Of a stretch of DNA of 64,000 nt, positions 27,890 to 36,578 are shown in pieces. Origin of the DNA: an uncultured Thermomicrobiaceae bacterium (GTDB lineage Bacteria > Chloroflexota > Chloroflexia > Thermomicrobiales > Thermomicrobiaceae); the NCBI GenBank assembly GCA_938082375.1, contig CALKCJ010000005.1, forward strand, positions 1 through 64,000, in the 5' to 3' direction. Under the pieces are notes generated by a model. That model saw nothing but the letters and a program-made list of their open reading frames with translations, was not told where the DNA came from and did no database searches. A program made the translations under genes and the position numbers. Each line of letters opens with the position of its first letter. The first letter of the stretch is position 1.

Positions 27890-28327
27890 ATGTCGCGGAG
27901 CTTGAGCCGAGTCCAGCTCATCGGAAATCTCGGGCGTGATGCCGAGATGCGCTATACGCCGAGCGGGGCCCCGGTGACGGAGTTTCGCCTGGCAGTCAAC
28001 CGCTCTCGACGTGGCCAAGACGGCCAGTGGATTCAGGAGACGGACTGGTATCGCGTCGTCTGCTGGAATCGCCTGGCCGAGTTCGCCGACCAGTATCTCA
28101 AGCGCGGTATGCGCGTGTACGTCGACGGACGGCTCCAGCTCCGGCGATACAGCGGTACCGATGGTCAGGAACGCACTGTCGTCGAGGTCGTTGCCAGAGA
28201 TATCATCATGCTCTCGGCGCGCCCGGAGGAGCCCGCTGAGGCGACGGCGCTCATGCCCCCGACCGAGGAGCCGGCAGTGGACAAAGACCTCCTGGGCGAT
28301 GACGAGTTCGAGGACGTGCCGTTCTGA
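27890..28327 (+). CDS. ssb: Single-stranded DNA-binding protein
   Basis: 145 residues. The N-terminal OB fold (about 1-108) starts SRVQLIGNLGRDAEMRYTPSG and includes WYRVVCWNRLAEF and VYVDGRLQLRRY. A short acidic linker ends in DDEFEDVPF, the conserved tip that recruits repair and replication proteins. It lies 58 bases after rpsF and 57 before rpsR, in the canonical order. It is on the short side for bacterial SSB because the Gly/Gln linker is reduced. Confidence 0.96.
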   Translation: MSRSLSRVQLIGNLGRDAEMRYTPSGAPVTEFRLAVNRSRRGQDGQWIQETDWYRVVCWNRLAEFADQYLKRGMRVYVDGRLQLRRYSGTDGQERTVVEVVARDIIMLSARPEEPAEATALMPPTEEPAVDKDLLGDDEFEDVPF

Positions 28328-28384
28328 CCTGATCGTTCGGTGCATGAGGTGGCATCTCTGCTGACAGAGACAGAGAGGGAAGGC

Positions 28385-28699
28385 ATGAGCGAAGAGGAAA
28401 TCCACGCCGAACCTGAAGAGGAGGAGACTGGTTCCAGCGCGCCGGCCGCCGCCGAGGAGCCAACACGGCGACGTGCCGCCGGCGCCCGCTACTATCCGCG
28501 GCGGAAAGTCTGCGCATTCTGCATGGATGGCATCGCAGTCGTCGACTACAAGGACATTGGCCGGCTCCGCCGCTACATCTCGCCCCGAGCGAAGATCGAG
28601 CCACGTCGGACGACCGGGGTCTGCGCGAAGCACCAGCGGCAGCTTGCGCGGGCGATCAAGCGGGCGCGCCACCTCGCGCTTCTGCCATTCGTCGGCTAG
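28385..28699 (+). CDS. rpsR: 30S ribosomal protein S18, zinc-type
   Basis: 104 residues. An acidic N-terminal extension of about 35 residues precedes the S18 core with [14 protein letters not shown] and the later [23 protein letters not shown]. The CAFC pair plus CAKH make the metal-binding (C+) form. The ATG at 28385 follows GAGGGAAGG; the frame is open 45 bases upstream. S18 pairs with S6, encoded two genes upstream. Confidence 0.95.
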   Translation: MSEEEIHAEPEEEETGSSAPAAAEEPTRRRAAGARYYPRRKVCAFCMDGIAVVDYKDIGRLRRYISPRAKIEPRRTTGVCAKHQRQLARAIKRARHLALLPFVG

Positions 28700-28813
28700 G
28701 TGCCGACTCGACCGGCGCCGATACTCCGTATGGATGCCGAAGTGCGGTGACGACGCGGCTCTGGTAGTCTCCTGCCAACCGCGTCGTCGCTGCGTGTGGA
28801 GGAGATGAGTGCG

Positions 28814-30280
28814 ATGCGTGAGCACGTCCGGCAGTGGCTGCGGTGGCCCGGTCGGCCGGCAGGCCCGGGGCGTCGCCTCTCCCGGCGTGAGCGAGAGCAA
28901 CGCCAGCAGCGAATCGTCGTTGCCTTCGTCACGGTGGCGTCCCTCTTCGTCTTACTGCTCCTCGCGGTCGGCGCGATCTACCAGTATGTCTATCTGCCTC
29001 GCCAGGTACTGGTCGTCGTCAACGGGGAGGAGATTATCCGGCAGGACTACTGGAAGGTGCGCAAGCTCGAACTCCTGAACCAAGTGAGCCAGTATCGCCA
29101 GCTCGCTAACCTGACGACCGGCCAGCAGAGCATCCAGTATCAGCAACTCGCGGATCAAGCCGAACAGCAGCTCCCCACAGTCGAGCGAGATCCGGTCAAC
29201 GAGTCGACGCTCGGGCAGATGATCGAGAACCTCATCGTGGTGCAACGGGCGCCCGAGCTGGGCGTGAGTCTCAGCGACGCCGAAGTGGAGGAATACCTCG
29301 CGCAGCTCTTCGCCCCTGGCCCGCTGGCCAGCCCGACCCCGACACTCGGCGTCGATCCGACCGCGGCAGCCTGGGCGACCGCCACAGCCACGGCCGCTGT
29401 CACCCCAACCCCGACACCCGAGCCCACGCCGACACCCGGGGCGACACCCGCTGGCACGACCACGCCTGCCCTCGGGCCGACAATCGAACTCCAGACCCCT
29501 GCGGCCGGTACGCCAGCACCGGCCGAAACTCCTCTCGGCCTGTCCGAGACACCGAGTCCCGGAGCATCGCCGACCCCCACGCTCATGCCGACGGCGACGC
29601 TGAGCCCGGGTGACCTGCGAGCGACCGCGACGGCGACGATCGCAGAGTACCAGCGTCAGGTGCTGCAGCGTGCCGGGATGTCGCTCGCTGATTTTCGCCG
29701 GCTGTTCGTCGAGCCGCTCTTCGCCCGTGAGCAGGTGCAGCGCATCCTGCAGGAGCGAATCCCGTTGCGGGCCGAGCAGGTGCACGCGGCGCACATCTTG
29801 CTTGCGACCGAGGAAGCAGCCCGCTCGACCGTCGATGAGCTGCGGAGCGGAGCAGACTTCGCCGAGCTCGCCCGCCAGCAAAGCATCGATACGACCACCG
29901 CACCTAACGGTGGCGATCTGGGCTGGTTCCCCCGCGGCTACATGCCGGAAGCGTTCGACTCCGTGGCCTTCCGTCTCCAGCCAGGAGAGATAAGCGACCC
30001 GGTCAAGACCGACTTTGGCTGGCATATCATTATGGTACTGGAGCGTGCGGACGACCGGCCGCTGAGCGTTGAGATGCTCCAGGCTCTCCGGCAGCGAGCT
30101 TTCACGACCTGGCTCGAGAAGCAGCACGAAAGTTCGGAGATCTCCTGGCGGGCCGGCCTACGCCCACCTCCGACGCCGGTGCCGCCACCGTTCATGCCGC
30201 CGCCAGACGCGCCGCCGACGCCGACGCCGACCCCAACGGCTCAGCCGGAGTCGACGCCGCAGGCGAGCCCGACGCCGTAG
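28814..30280 (+). CDS. Membrane-anchored PpiC-type peptidyl-prolyl isomerase
   Basis: 488 residues. A basic N-terminus and one membrane helix (about 35-57) place the rest outside. A SurA-like chaperone region begins VVVNGEEIIRQDYWKVRK. It is interrupted by about 100 residues of Thr/Pro/Ala repeats (about 175-275) and resumes at DLRATATATIAEYQRQVL. The rotamase (parvulin) domain follows (about 325-420: VHAAHILLATEEAA, GGDLGWFPRG, FGWHIIMV). A Pro/Thr tail closes the protein. It should assist folding of exported proteins. The ATG at 28814 suits the GGAGGAG at 28798; the nearer ATG at 28805 abuts it. Confidence 0.88.
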   Translation: MREHVRQWLRWPGRPAGPGRRLSRREREQRQQRIVVAFVTVASLFVLLLLAVGAIYQYVYLPRQVLVVVNGEEIIRQDYWKVRKLELLNQVSQYRQLANLTTGQQSIQYQQLADQAEQQLPTVERDPVNESTLGQMIENLIVVQRAPELGVSLSDAEVEEYLAQLFAPGPLASPTPTLGVDPTAAAWATATATAAVTPTPTPEPTPTPGATPAGTTTPALGPTIELQTPAAGTPAPAETPLGLSETPSPGASPTPTLMPTATLSPGDLRATATATIAEYQRQVLQRAGMSLADFRRLFVEPLFAREQVQRILQERIPLRAEQVHAAHILLATEEAARSTVDELRSGADFAELARQQSIDTTTAPNGGDLGWFPRGYMPEAFDSVAFRLQPGEISDPVKTDFGWHIIMVLERADDRPLSVEMLQALRQRAFTTWLEKQHESSEISWRAGLRPPPTPVPPPFMPPPDAPPTPTPTPTAQPESTPQASPTP

Positions 30281-30411
30281 AACGGCAAGGCGAACCATCG
30301 GGTGGCGTGGGCACCGAACACGGTTGACGTGGGTCAGACGGTACCGAATCATGGTGCCATAGTGCGCAGCGGCCTCGAAGAGGCCGGAGCGAAGCTGGGA
30401 GGATAGCAGCC

Positions 30412-31485
30412 GTGGTAGCTCGCCCGTCAGCGCCGAAGCTTGTGCGCGTGCGGGCAGCGCCGTCCGCTGGCGGCGTGATCGGGGTCATGCTGTTCGGTGC
30501 CGCCCTCGTCGTTGCGCTGGTGCCGCTCTTGGCCTTGCTCTCCATTATCGACTCCCCGCTCCCAGTGACTCTCCTGTGGGCTGCCCTGATCCTTGCAACG
30601 GGGGCCGTCATCGCCCTCGGGTATCTGCTCTTCGGCTACTTCACGCTCGGCTACGACCTCAGTGAGGACGCACTCATCATCCGCTGGGCGAACCGGGAAG
30701 AGGCGATCCCGCTCGTGCAGATCGTCTATGCCGGCCCGGCGGCGTCGGTGCTGAGCGACCGGCGGCCGGGCTGGCGATGGTTCTGGCCTGGCTACTACAT
30801 CGGCACAGAGACGACGGCAATTGGCCGCGTGCACGTTGCCGCGACACAGCCGCTCAGCCGGCAGTTGCTTATCTCCACAAGCTCGGCACACTACGCGATC
30901 TCGCCAGAACGACCAGCAGCCTTCCTCGAGCGGCTTGCCCAGGCTCGGCAGGGCCTGCTCACCGAGCAGGCTGGGGAGTCGGCGCGGATCGCCGGCCGAC
31001 GGCAACTGGCCGAAGCCGGTTGGACAGTCGAGTTCACTCCCACAGAGGCGCTGGAGCTGCCGCGCGCGCAGGCGACCGGTTCGTCCCCAATCACGCGGCA
31101 CGTAAGCGGAGCTCGGCAGGTCACGCGGCGAGCGATGCACAGCCGTCCGCTTCGCCTCTTCCTGGTCGAAGATCGAGTGGGGCTGCTTTTCTTGTCGCTG
31201 GCGCTCGCCCTCAACGTGGCCATGATCCTGTATCTTCTCGCGCAGTACGACCAGCTTCCTCAATCCCTCGTCCTCCACTGGAACGCCAACGGGCTTCCGG
31301 ATCGGATCGGTACTCGCCGAGATCTCTGGCTTCTTCCCGTTATCATGACGATCGTCACCGTCGCCAACGTCGGCCTGGCATGGCTGGCGGAGACCTTCGA
31401 CCGTTTTGCGGCGCGCCTGCTCCTCGCTGGCACCGGCATGGTCCAGGTTGTCGCCTGGGTGGCGCTGCTCTCGATCGTGGGCTGA
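30412..31485 (+). CDS. Membrane protein with bacterial PH-like and DUF1648-like parts
   Basis: 357 residues, GTG start after GGGAGGAT. Two N-terminal helices (about 22-80) are followed by a PH-like domain (YDLSEDALIIRWANREEAIPL and a TQPLSRQLLISTSS stretch). A basic linker and three more helices follow (about 250-357). The phrase LPQSLVLHWNANGLPDRIG matches the DUF1648 motif found in SdpI-type membrane proteins. The function is unknown. It is the first of a run of four same-strand genes. Confidence 0.7.
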   Translation: MVARPSAPKLVRVRAAPSAGGVIGVMLFGAALVVALVPLLALLSIIDSPLPVTLLWAALILATGAVIALGYLLFGYFTLGYDLSEDALIIRWANREEAIPLVQIVYAGPAASVLSDRRPGWRWFWPGYYIGTETTAIGRVHVAATQPLSRQLLISTSSAHYAISPERPAAFLERLAQARQGLLTEQAGESARIAGRRQLAEAGWTVEFTPTEALELPRAQATGSSPITRHVSGARQVTRRAMHSRPLRLFLVEDRVGLLFLSLALALNVAMILYLLAQYDQLPQSLVLHWNANGLPDRIGTRRDLWLLPVIMTIVTVANVGLAWLAETFDRFAARLLLAGTGMVQVVAWVALLSIVG

Positions 31486-31564
31486 GAGCTCAACCGTTTG
31501 GGTCAACAATGAGGCGTGGGCTGAAGCGGCCTCGCCGTGGCGTGGCCGGTCGGGGAGGTCTGAC

Positions 31565-32671
31565 ATGAAGCCAGTCCCATTGCTCTTAGTTCTGTTACCG
31601 CGGTGCCTTGCCTGCTCGCGCGCTCCAGCGGCGGTGACATCGGTTCCAGCGTCGCCAACACCGCGACCGACAGCTCCTGTGGTGCCAACCCCGCTGCCCA
31701 CGCCGACACCACAGCCCCCGCCAACCGTCGCACCGACTGCAACCCCCACGCCGAGCCCGACGCCGGTCGTCTACCAGTCCTCGCTAAGCGGCGTGGCGCT
31801 CGATGCACCTCCGCCACGGCCGCTGGCCGTCCAGATCGATAATCATCCGGATGCCCGACCCCAGACGGGGCTAGTCGATGCCGACCTCGTCTACGAGGTG
31901 CCCACCGAGGCGCAGCTCACGCGCCTCACCGCGCTCTACCAGACCCGAGCGCCCGATATCGTCGGCTCGGTACGGAGCGCCCGGCTGGTCGATCTCGCGA
32001 TCCTGCCGATGCCCGATGCTGTGCTGGTCTACTCGGGAGCGGCCCAAGGGGCCACCCAGGCCCTGCTGGCTGCTGGAGCCGAACTCCTGCACGCCGAGGG
32101 CAATGCGACCGCGGCTGGCTGGCGAGATGGGAGCCGCCGGATGCCGCATAACCTCTCCGTCTCGATTCCGGCGCTCCGCGTGGTGGCGGCGGGACTCGGT
32201 GGGGAATGGCCGTCGGTCGCTCGCCCGCTCACGTTCGGCCCACCCCCTTCCGGTGGTCGTCGAGCGGAGCGGGTTGTTATCCCTTCTGCACAAGGACAGG
32301 TCGAGTTTCGCTATGACCGCGAGTCCAATCGCTACCGGCGCTGGGTGTACGGGGCGATACACGAGGACGCCCGGACGGGCGAGCCGGTGGCGCCGGCCAA
32401 TGTGGTAGTACTCGTGACCGAGTTCTGGTATCGCGAGCTCCCGGCCGGCTGGTCGAGCGAGTGGTCGCTCGACCTCGATCTGAGCACGTCGGGTGACGCC
32501 TGGCTGCTCCGCGACGGGCGGGTGTACCGGGCACGCTGGGAGCGGCCGGCCCAGTGGGAGCCGCTCCACCTGATCGAGCCGCAGACCGGCCGCCTGCTGC
32601 CGCTGAGAGAAGGGCAGACGTGGATCTGCATCCTGGATTCGCAACTGGCTTCGCGGGTGGTGATCGAATAG
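31565..32671 (+). CDS. DUF3048 (YerB-like) exported protein
   Basis: 368 residues from the ATG at 31565 (GGGGAGG upstream). A short hydrophobic leader is followed by about 45 residues of Pro/Thr repeats and then the DUF3048 domain, with LAVQIDNHPDARPQTGL and YEVPTEAQLTRLTALYQ near its start and IVGSVRSARLVDLAI. DUF3048 proteins are putative lipoproteins of unknown function. The lipobox here is weak (CLAC). Repeat linkers of this kind also occur in the rotamase and peptide-binding proteins of this window. Confidence 0.85.
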   Translation: MKPVPLLLVLLPRCLACSRAPAAVTSVPASPTPRPTAPVVPTPLPTPTPQPPPTVAPTATPTPSPTPVVYQSSLSGVALDAPPPRPLAVQIDNHPDARPQTGLVDADLVYEVPTEAQLTRLTALYQTRAPDIVGSVRSARLVDLAILPMPDAVLVYSGAAQGATQALLAAGAELLHAEGNATAAGWRDGSRRMPHNLSVSIPALRVVAAGLGGEWPSVARPLTFGPPPSGGRRAERVVIPSAQGQVEFRYDRESNRYRRWVYGAIHEDARTGEPVAPANVVVLVTEFWYRELPAGWSSEWSLDLDLSTSGDAWLLRDGRVYRARWERPAQWEPLHLIEPQTGRLLPLREGQTWICILDSQLASRVVIE

Positions 32672-32674
32672 CCC

Positions 32675-32683
32675 TGTTATACT
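32675..32683 (+). promoter_or_regulatory. Extended -10 promoter
   Basis: TGT TATACT at 32675-32683 is an extended -10 element just after the DUF3048 stop, about 75 bases upstream of the phosphatidyltransferase ATG. No strong -35 was seen. It would let the lipid genes be transcribed on their own. Confidence 0.4.
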
Positions 32684-32756
32684 GCCGATCAGGATCGATC
32701 CGGTGACGCCCGTGTCCGGTCGCTGCCACTCCCTACTGCTTCTGAGCGGGTGACGC

Positions 32757-33410
32757 ATGGCCAACGTCATCACGCTGGGACGCGTGGTTCTGCTGTTCGT
32801 CAGTATCGCGCTTCTGTACAGCGGAGCATACGCGCTCGCGCTGCTGGCCACCCTGCTGCTCCTGGTCGTCTTCGCGAGTGATGCCATCGACGGCATCGTC
32901 GCGCGGCGTCGCGGCTCGACCACCGTCTTCGGTGCCGTGTTCGATATCGCTGGTGATCGGGTGGTGGAGAACGCGCTTTGGATCGTCTTCGCCGATCTGG
33001 GCGCTATTGGGGTCTGGGCTCCGCTCCTGGTGATGACACGTGGCTTCCTCGTCGATGCCGTGCGCAGTGTCGCGCTCGGTGCCGGCCGCACGCCCTTCGG
33101 CGAGAAGACGATGCAGCGGTCGGCGCTCACGCGGTTCTTGACCGCCTCGCGTTTCATGCGCGCCCTCTATGGTGTGGCCAAGCTGGTGGCGTTCACGTTC
33201 CTCACCGGCCTGATCGCAACCAGGATGCCCGGTGAGCGGAGCGATCCGTTGACGCGGCTGTATGCGCAGGAGATGTTTCTCGTTGCTGGCTGGTTTGCGG
33301 TCTACCTCACACTGGTGTTGACGATCGTCCGGGGCCTGCCGGTTCTGATCGATGCGCTACCGTATCTGCGCTCGGCCGAGGAAGTCGACAGGCGTGAGCC
33401 GTTGCCTTAG
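32757..33410 (+). CDS. CDP-alcohol phosphatidyltransferase (PgsA-like)
   Basis: 217 residues, about six membrane helices. The full family signature D-G-x2-A-R-x8-G-x3-D-x3-D is present from Asp45-Gly46 to Asp67 (DGIVARRR, then GAVFDIAGD). It swaps the CMP of CDP-diacylglycerol (or an analogous lipid) for an alcohol such as glycerol-3-phosphate or inositol phosphate. Next to it lies a lipid acyltransferase, an order reminiscent of the actinobacterial phosphatidylinositol mannoside cluster. The exact alcohol cannot be read from sequence alone. Confidence 0.9.
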   Translation: MANVITLGRVVLLFVSIALLYSGAYALALLATLLLLVVFASDAIDGIVARRRGSTTVFGAVFDIAGDRVVENALWIVFADLGAIGVWAPLLVMTRGFLVDAVRSVALGAGRTPFGEKTMQRSALTRFLTASRFMRALYGVAKLVAFTFLTGLIATRMPGERSDPLTRLYAQEMFLVAGWFAVYLTLVLTIVRGLPVLIDALPYLRSAEEVDRREPLP

Positions 33411-33471
33411 AGCCGCCCGCTGCCACAAGGTAGAATAGGCGCGAACGGCGGAGTATCGCGGTGGTGCCCGC

Positions 33472-34572
33472 GTGGTCTGGAGCGCGCGTCCTCACCCGAG
33501 GTCACCTCTCCCGGGCCGGATCCAGCGACTCGGCCGGCGAGCGGCGTGGCTGGCGAGTCAGGCCATCCGGCCGGTACCGTTGCTGGTGTGCTACTGGCTG
33601 GCCGACCGTTGCGGTGATCTGGCCTACGTGCTCTTGAAGACCTATCGCCGGAACGTCACGCAGAACGTCGCGCAGGCGCTTGGCCCGACAGCCAGTGCCC
33701 GGCAGATCCAGTGCGTGGTGCGCCGCGTGTTCCGCAACAGCGCTCGAAACTTCATCGACCTCTTGCGCGTGCCGCACCTCTCGCCAGACGAACTGATCCG
33801 CTCGATCCAAGTCTCTCCCGAAGACTGGGCGGAGTTCGAACGCCTCGCCGCTTCCGGTGCAGGTGCCGTCATCGTCACGGCACACCTCGGCCCCTTTGAC
33901 TACGTCGGGCAACTCCTCTCGGCACGACGGTACCGGTTTACCTCGCTGACGACCCGCACGGTCCCAGAGCTGCTCGACGCAGCGGTGAGCTACTTACGTG
34001 CCAGCCGGGGACTGCGTATCGAGCCGGCAACGCCGGGGGGCGTCCGCCGAGTGGTGCAGGCGCTGCGCCGGGGCGAGCTGGTCGGGCTCGCCGCCGATTG
34101 CGACTTCTCCCGGAACGGCTTGCCAGTGACCTTCTTCGGCAAAGAGACCACGCTCCCACTCGGCCCAGTGCGGTTGGCGCGCTCGGCCGGCGTGCCGATC
34201 CTGGCGGCGTTTACGTGCCGGCTGCAGCGTGGTTACCAGTTGTGCCTCGAGCCACCCTTCTACGTGGATCGTACCGATGATCCCGCACGCGATCTGCGCT
34301 CCGGCCTGCAGCGGCTGGTCGCACTGTTCGAGCGGCACATCCGGCAGGCTCCGGAACAGTGGGTCATCTTCCAACGCGTCTGGCCCGAGCGCCCAGCACC
34401 GGCAGATTGCGTCTTCGCCGCTGGCTCGCCGCTGGAGCCCGAGCTCCTGGCTCAGGGTATCGACCAGGCGCGGCCGCTGACGGAGCCGCCGGTTTCGCCC
34501 ACAGATCGTACGGTCCCGCATCCACGACCCGTGCCGGAACGAGCTCCCCGACCGGCTGAGCCCCCGGGATGA
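33472..34572 (+). CDS. Lysophospholipid/lipid A-type acyltransferase (LpxL/PatA family)
   Basis: 366 residues, GTG start. The catalytic HxxxxD motif is HLGPFD (His138, Asp143). Later blocks are GELVGLAADCDFSRNG and VTFFGKETTLPLGPVRLARSAGVPI, typical of the HtrB/LpxL and mycobacterial PIM acyltransferase family. The last 50 residues are Pro/Arg/Glu-rich and lack family similarity. Those codons lie opposite the 3' end of rimO: the two genes overlap by 209 bases. It follows the PgsA-like gene by 61 bases. Confidence 0.85.
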   Translation: MVWSARPHPRSPLPGRIQRLGRRAAWLASQAIRPVPLLVCYWLADRCGDLAYVLLKTYRRNVTQNVAQALGPTASARQIQCVVRRVFRNSARNFIDLLRVPHLSPDELIRSIQVSPEDWAEFERLAASGAGAVIVTAHLGPFDYVGQLLSARRYRFTSLTTRTVPELLDAAVSYLRASRGLRIEPATPGGVRRVVQALRRGELVGLAADCDFSRNGLPVTFFGKETTLPLGPVRLARSAGVPILAAFTCRLQRGYQLCLEPPFYVDRTDDPARDLRSGLQRLVALFERHIRQAPEQWVIFQRVWPERPAPADCVFAAGSPLEPELLAQGIDQARPLTEPPVSPTDRTVPHPRPVPERAPRPAEPPG

Positions 34573-35821
34573 AAACCAGACCGTCGACCTCCGGCGCGTG
34601 CCGCGCGGCACGGCCGACCGAGATCGGCTCGCGGTGACCGGCCTCGTCTTCCAGCTCGCCCACGCCCTCGACCAGCACCTCGATTGTCTGGCCGATCAGG
34701 GCGCGGTTCTTCTTCAGTGAGATCCGCTGCTGGAGCTCGAGCAGCGCCGCCCGGCGCTCTGCGGCGACGGCGGGGGGCACGGGGTTGGCCAGCTGGGCAC
34801 TGGGCGTGGGCGCCTCGCGGGAGTAAGTGAAGACGCCGACGTGGTCGAACTCGACCTCGGCTACGAAGTCGTAGAGGCGCTGGAACTGCTCGTCGGTCTC
34901 GCCGGGGAAGCCCACGATGAGCGTGGTGCGGAGCACGGCGCCGTCGAGCTTCGCGCGTGCGTAGCTGAAGATGCGCCGGTACAGGTCGACGTTGCTCGGG
35001 CGGGCCATAGCGCGCAGGATGTCGGAGTCGGCGTGCTGGATCGGCATGTCGAGGTACGGCACACAGACGGGTGTCTCAGCCATGGCATCGATCAGCCGGA
35101 AGACCAGGGGGCTGGGATAGATGTAGAGCAGACGCAGCCAGCGCAGGGCCGGTACCTGCTCGGCGATCAAGCGGACGAGCCCTGGTAGGCCGTGCTTGAT
35201 GCCGAGGTCGGCTCCGTAGCGGATGGTGTCCTGTGAGACCAGGACGGCCTCCTTGACCCCCGCGTCGACCAGCTCGCGGATCTCGCGCACCACGTCGGAC
35301 GGCCGCTTGCTGGCCTGCCTGCCCTTGATGAGCGGGATGGCGCAGAAGGAGCAGGTGTGGTCGCAGCCGTCGGCGATCTTGACGTAGGCGCTCGGGCCGG
35401 TTACGGGTGCGCGGCGGAAGCTGGTGAGCATCGGCACCTGAGCATCAGGGCGTACTGGAGCCAGCGGGAGATCGAGCAGCCGGCCGATGACCTGGCCGAT
35501 CTGCGGCCAGTCACGGGTCGAGAGGACGGCATCGACGCCGGGAGGGATCTCGGCCCGGTGCTCCTCGAGCGCCGCCATACAGCCAGCGGCGATCACCACC
35601 TGGCCAGATCGGCGGGCCTCGAGCAGATCCTGGATTGCCTGGGCCGACTCGCGGCGGGCGCTAGCCAGGAAGCCGCAGGTGTTGACGATCAGCACCTGAG
35701 CGTCCGCGGGGTGCGCGGCTGGTGCTAGCCCCTGCTCGGCCAGGAGCTGGGCCATGCCTTCGGAGTCGACCTGGTTTTTGGAGCAGCCGAGCGTGACGAT
35801 GTGGAAGCGGATCGGCTCCAT
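34364..35821 (-). CDS. rimO: Ribosomal protein S12 methylthiotransferase
   Basis: 485 residues. It adds a methylthio group to an aspartate of ribosomal protein S12. The N-terminal domain carries Cys13, Cys49 and Cys81 (LGCSKNQVDSEG, VNTCGF, AAGCMA) for one iron-sulfur cluster; the radical-SAM motif CDHTCSFC (Cys153, 157, 160) holds the other. The TRAM domain ends at YDLW. About 45 basic, Pro/Ala/Arg-rich residues continue past this normal end, and this extension overlaps the convergent acyltransferase gene. The open frame also extends upstream of 35821, but similarity begins at MEPIRFHIVTLG. Confidence 0.93.
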   Translation of the reverse strand: MEPIRFHIVTLGCSKNQVDSEGMAQLLAEQGLAPAAHPADAQVLIVNTCGFLASARRESAQAIQDLLEARRSGQVVIAAGCMAALEEHRAEIPPGVDAVLSTRDWPQIGQVIGRLLDLPLAPVRPDAQVPMLTSFRRAPVTGPSAYVKIADGCDHTCSFCAIPLIKGRQASKRPSDVVREIRELVDAGVKEAVLVSQDTIRYGADLGIKHGLPGLVRLIAEQVPALRWLRLLYIYPSPLVFRLIDAMAETPVCVPYLDMPIQHADSDILRAMARPSNVDLYRRIFSYARAKLDGAVLRTTLIVGFPGETDEQFQRLYDFVAEVEFDHVGVFTYSREAPTPSAQLANPVPPAVAAERRAALLELQQRISLKKNRALIGQTIEVLVEGVGELEDEAGHREPISVGRAARHAPEVDGLVFIPGAQPVGELVPARVVDAGPYDLWAKPAAPSAAAPGRYPEPGARAPAASQRRRRNLPVLGARARRVGR

Positions 35822-35841
35822 CCTCAAGTCGCCTTCACTCT

Positions 35842-36392
35842 GACCGGTACGACCGCCACTATGCCCACCGCCGCAGCGCTCCCCGTACGCTACCGACGAG
35901 CAGCGCACTTCGACCAAGTATGCGGATGCTGGGTACGCTGGACAACCCGGCTGACTGCCCGCTCGTGCGCGAGGACGAGGGTACCGGACCCGACGCGAGA
36001 GACCTTCGTCCGCGCGTTCCGGGGCCTGGATTGCTACCAGCCCACCGGCGCCCCCTTCCGGGCGTCCTCCACACGATCGTCCGTAACCTGCTCCGGGAAC
36101 ACAAGCTCCGGGACGGCAGGCGCAGGGTGTGGCTGGAGTGCGCGAGCGAGCTGACCGAATGAGTAGTCGTCGAGCAGCAGGTCTCAGCCGAGTTCGCGGC
36201 GCGACCTGCGTGGTGCCCTGGCTGGGCTTTCGGAAGGCCCCCCGGCCCTGATCAGGCTTTCCACTCCTCGAAGGACGCCCGGCTGCGCGCGTGGCTGCGC
36301 CGATGCACCGGACTCCTAGTGCCGCCCGCATCGTGCAGAACCGGGCGCTGACCATGCTGCGAAGCTTACTGCGTGAAGGGGCACGGCCATGA
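35842..36392 (+). pseudogene. ECF sigma factor remnant, frameshifted
   Basis: Pieces of an ECF sigma-70 factor appear in order but in different frames. DRYDRHYAH marks the start of region 2, PTRETFVRAFRGLDCYQPTGAPF the -10 helix area, LHTIVRNLLREHKLRDGRRRV the end of region 2. Then EQQVSAEF, DLRGALAGLSEGPPALI, and finally LEGRPAARVAAP plus RALTMLRSLLREG, which is region 4. At least three frameshifts and an internal stop separate them, so no functional protein is possible. Its end overlaps the next remnant by ATGA, the usual coupled arrangement. Boundaries are approximate. Confidence 0.72.
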
Positions 36393-36552
36393 ACGAGCAC
36401 GCGTGCGCCGAGCGGCTCGCCACTTCATCGACCGCCTGCTGGCCGGTAAGGCACCTGGCCCCGGCGATGTCGCAGATCCAGCGTTGCCAGAGCTGTGCTC
36501 CCTCTCGCCGGCCTTTGGGTGGCGGGCACGGGCGCTCGTACGTACACTTTGA
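36389..36552 (+). pseudogene. Truncated partner gene of the ECF sigma remnant
   Basis: It begins MNEHACAERLA at the ATGA overlap with the sigma remnant, then shifts frame to RHFIDRLLAGKAPGPG followed by DVADPALPEL, and stops after about 50 codons. Short proteins with this kind of N-terminus are often coupled to ECF sigma genes and act as partners or anti-sigma factors. Here only the N-terminus survives. The family is not firmly recognised. Confidence 0.45.
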
Positions 36553-36578
36553 CGTGGTGATGACGCGAGGAGCAGTGC

